This document shows, in pieces, positions 62,316 through 64,000 of a DNA stretch of 64,000 bases. The first letter of the stretch is position 1. Each line of letters starts with the position of its first letter. Under the pieces are notes generated by a model, which made no database searches, had not been told where the DNA came from, and worked only from the letters and a program-made list of their open reading frames with translations. Source of the stretch: Aliivibrio finisterrensis_A (GTDB lineage Bacteria > Pseudomonadota > Gammaproteobacteria > Enterobacterales > Vibrionaceae). A program made the position numbers and the translations under genes. Location of the stretch: the NCBI RefSeq assembly GCF_004167675.1, contig NZ_SEZQ01000003.1. The stretch is one strand, 5' to 3'.

Positions 62316-63314
62316 ATGATTTATCCCACGATCACAGGCTTGGATATCGGGCATCATAGCATTAAAGCTGTGTCAGCGAGGTTAAAAAAAGGTCAATTAG
62401 AACTAATTGATAGCCATGAGGTATTACTGCCTGAATCTGCTTTTTTAGATGTTAATACTTTACATATCGAAGAGGTAATCCCTTACCTAGGCCATTTAAA
62501 AAAGGGAATAAAACGAAACCAAAAAAAGGTCGCTTTTTCAATTCCTGATAACAGCATTATGAGTAAGGTTATCCAAGTAGATAGTCAGCTTGATGAAAAA
62601 GAAACTGAATTCACAGTGATACATACATTTGAGCAGCAAACGCCTTTTTTGGCCGAGGAATTGAACATTGATTTTGTTGCAATGGAGCAGAAAGGGGTTA
62701 ATAGCGAGCAAATATCAATGTATCAAGTTTTTGCAGCAAAAAAAGATTTGGTTGAGAGTCGTGAAGGGTGTTTAAAGAGGACGGGTTTTGTACCTGTGCT
62801 TGCTGAGGTTCATTCTCATGCATTATTAACGCTGTGGCGACAAAGTATCACTCAATCTCCGAGTAAAAAAAATTGGATGTTGATTGATATTGGCCATTGT
62901 CAAACCACCTTCTGTATTACTTCGCCTAATCAGCACGCTTATAGTAAACAGGTTTTGTTTGGGGCTTCACATCAAAAGAGTGATATTGAATTATCCCCGT
63001 TAACACCATTAAATGAAGAAAAGTACACTCAATTTATTGCGTTATTGGCTGAGCATATTCACCGCCAACTCACGTTATATTCCTCTATTCATAATCATAA
63101 AGTTGATGGGGTTTGGTTAACGGGAGGAGGTTCAATGCTCCCTGAATTATCAGATTTATTGAGTTATGAGCTATCTCTTCCGACAGAGCCGCTCAATATT
63201 ATGTCTTTATTTCATGGTACGAAAAGGCGAGAGGCTCAACTTAATACATTAGAAAATCAATATGCATTAGCTGCAGGGCTTGCATTAAGAGGTGTTGAGT
63301 GGCTTACCAAATAA
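62316..63314 (+). CDS. pilM: Type IV pilus assembly protein PilM
   Basis: Cytoplasmic actin-like ATPase-fold protein that links PilN to the inner-membrane platform. The 332 residues start with TGLDIGHHSIKAVSAR (the phosphate-1 loop of the FtsA/actin fold) and contain MLIDIGHCQTTF and LTGGGSMLPEL nucleotide-fold motifs. It heads pilMNO(PQ). In vibrios these serve the MSHA-independent type IV pilus (PilA/DNA uptake) alignment complex. Confidence 0.93.
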   Translation: MIYPTITGLDIGHHSIKAVSARLKKGQLELIDSHEVLLPESAFLDVNTLHIEEVIPYLGHLKKGIKRNQKKVAFSIPDNSIMSKVIQVDSQLDEKETEFTVIHTFEQQTPFLAEELNIDFVAMEQKGVNSEQISMYQVFAAKKDLVESREGCLKRTGFVPVLAEVHSHALLTLWRQSITQSPSKKNWMLIDIGHCQTTFCITSPNQHAYSKQVLFGASHQKSDIELSPLTPLNEEKYTQFIALLAEHIHRQLTLYSSIHNHKVDGVWLTGGGSMLPELSDLLSYELSLPTEPLNIMSLFHGTKRREAQLNTLENQYALAAGLALRGVEWLTK

Positions 63315-63868
63315 ATTTATTAGCTTGGCGTGAGAAAGAAAGAGAGAAGTACAAGCGCCGTTTTTTATTGATCTTATCTTTTGGGGTACTTTTATCAGTA
63401 TCTTTTCAATGGGGATGGGCTCAATACTTAAGCTTACAGCATTCAACTCAAGTAAACCGTAATCAATCATTAGATACTCATATCAATTGGTTAAATAGTG
63501 AATTAAAAGAGCTGAATGAGATTGGAAAACAACACGAAGCAATACTAACTCGATTGGCGGTTGTTGAAGAGTTGCAGCAAAATAGAAACAAAACGACGCA
63601 ATTATTAAATCTTCTTCCAGGGATTATTACGGAAGGAATTTATTTGAATAAGGTGCGAATGCACGAAAGATCGATTGAAATAAAAGGCTTTAGCGATAGT
63701 AATGCCCGTTTAGCCACCATATTGGATAAATTAGAACGTTCGCTCGAAATTGAGTCAGTAGAAATGCATTCAATTGTCTCTGGTAAACAGATATTTGGTC
63801 ATGATGTAAGTAGCTTTGAACTCTCATTTAAATTACTTCCAATGGCTAAGGGTGATTCGCATGAGTGA
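63299..63868 (+). CDS. pilN: Type IV pilus assembly protein PilN
   Basis: Inner-membrane component of the pilus alignment complex. The 189 residues begin at GTG 63299 (MAYQINLLAWREKEREKYKRRF), whose INLLPWR-like motif binds PilM; one transmembrane helix spans about 23-43, followed by a periplasmic coiled coil (about 45-95) and a ferredoxin-like domain. It overlaps pilM by 16 bases. Confidence 0.93.
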   Translation: MAYQINLLAWREKEREKYKRRFLLILSFGVLLSVSFQWGWAQYLSLQHSTQVNRNQSLDTHINWLNSELKELNEIGKQHEAILTRLAVVEELQQNRNKTTQLLNLLPGIITEGIYLNKVRMHERSIEIKGFSDSNARLATILDKLERSLEIESVEMHSIVSGKQIFGHDVSSFELSFKLLPMAKGDSHE

Positions 63869-64000
63869 TTGGAGAGATCTTGAGTTAGATGAAATTACTG
63901 AGTGGCCATTGCTTCCTCAGTTATTAGTTATTGTTATTTTATGTTTTGTAGTTCAAGGAATGGGCTATTGGTTTTGGATAAAACCAATGATTCAAGATAT
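63861..64000 (+). CDS. pilO: Type IV pilus assembly protein PilO (partial, cut by window end)
   Basis: The frame starts at ATG 63861, eight bases inside pilN, and runs MSDWRDLELDEITEWPLLPQL, then a hydrophobic helix (about 22-42) to the end of the window. N-terminus and place after pilN are those of PilO, the dimer partner of PilN. Only 46 codons are visible. Confidence 0.88.
   Translation, partial: MSDWRDLELDEITEWPLLPQLLVIVILCFVVQGMGYWFWIKPMIQD

Overview
This window reads as the main (large) chromosome of a marine vibrio, most likely an Aliivibrio of the A. fischeri group. The grounds are low G+C, Vibrio-type gene order (ppc, argE, argCBG and an argH fused to a GNAT domain, then a reductase, a peroxiredoxin-glutaredoxin and oxyR, then mrcA and pilMNO), a MotX sodium-motor flagellar protein, and gammaproteobacterial blocks such as frdABCD/epmA, efp/epmB, mutL-miaA-hfq-hflX-hflK-hflC, nsrR-rnr-rlmB and rpsF-priB-rpsR-rplI. 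The genus call is inference from protein resemblance and synteny. Almost everything here is core genome: I see no prophage, integron, CRISPR array or transposase.

Layout. 0-7.5 kb: aspA, fxsA, envC, yibN, secB, gpsA, cysE, trmL. 7.6-12.7 kb: the envelope-stress system cpxRA with divergent cpxP, then fieF and pfkA. 12.8-19.2 kb: epmB/efp, the fumarate reductase operon frdABCD and divergent epmA, which together with efp make up the EF-P lysylation pathway. 19.3-20.9 kb: a chemoreceptor gene split by a frameshift exactly at a three-copy 8-bp tandem repeat. 21-26.1 kb: psd, rsgA, orn, a five-gene tRNA cluster (Gly, fMet, Gly, fMet, Gly), a 560-bp gene-free AT-rich region with inverted DnaA boxes, and queG. 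26.3-37.1 kb: tsaE, amiB, mutL, miaA, hfq, hflX, hflK, hflC, yjeT, purA. 37.4-46.1 kb: motX, hmp/nsrR, rnr, rlmB, the rpsF operon, metF. 46.2-55.6 kb: ppc and the arginine biosynthesis cluster. 55.8-64 kb: a small zinc-ribbon membrane protein, a peroxide-defence module (flavin disulfide reductase, peroxiredoxin-glutaredoxin, OxyR), mrcA and the start of the type IV pilus operon pilMNO.

Functional links. AspA makes fumarate that FrdABCD reduces in anaerobic respiration. EpmB, EpmA and EF-P form one modification pathway. EnvC activates amidases such as AmiB, encoded 24 kb away. Hmp and NsrR form a nitric-oxide response. Operator-like sequences that fit their genes are visible for CpxR, OxyR, NsrR, MetJ, ArgR and, less securely, FNR and Fur; a sigma-28-type promoter precedes motX.

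The observations most worth following are the repeat-associated chemoreceptor frameshift (removing one 8-bp unit restores a 545-residue receptor), the datA-like DnaA-box region between the glycine tRNAs and queG, paired palindromes abutting the motX promoter, a 161-bp element with imperfect terminal inverted repeats, and the cysteine-tailed reductase beside the peroxiredoxin-glutaredoxin. No wholly novel multi-gene system was recognised.
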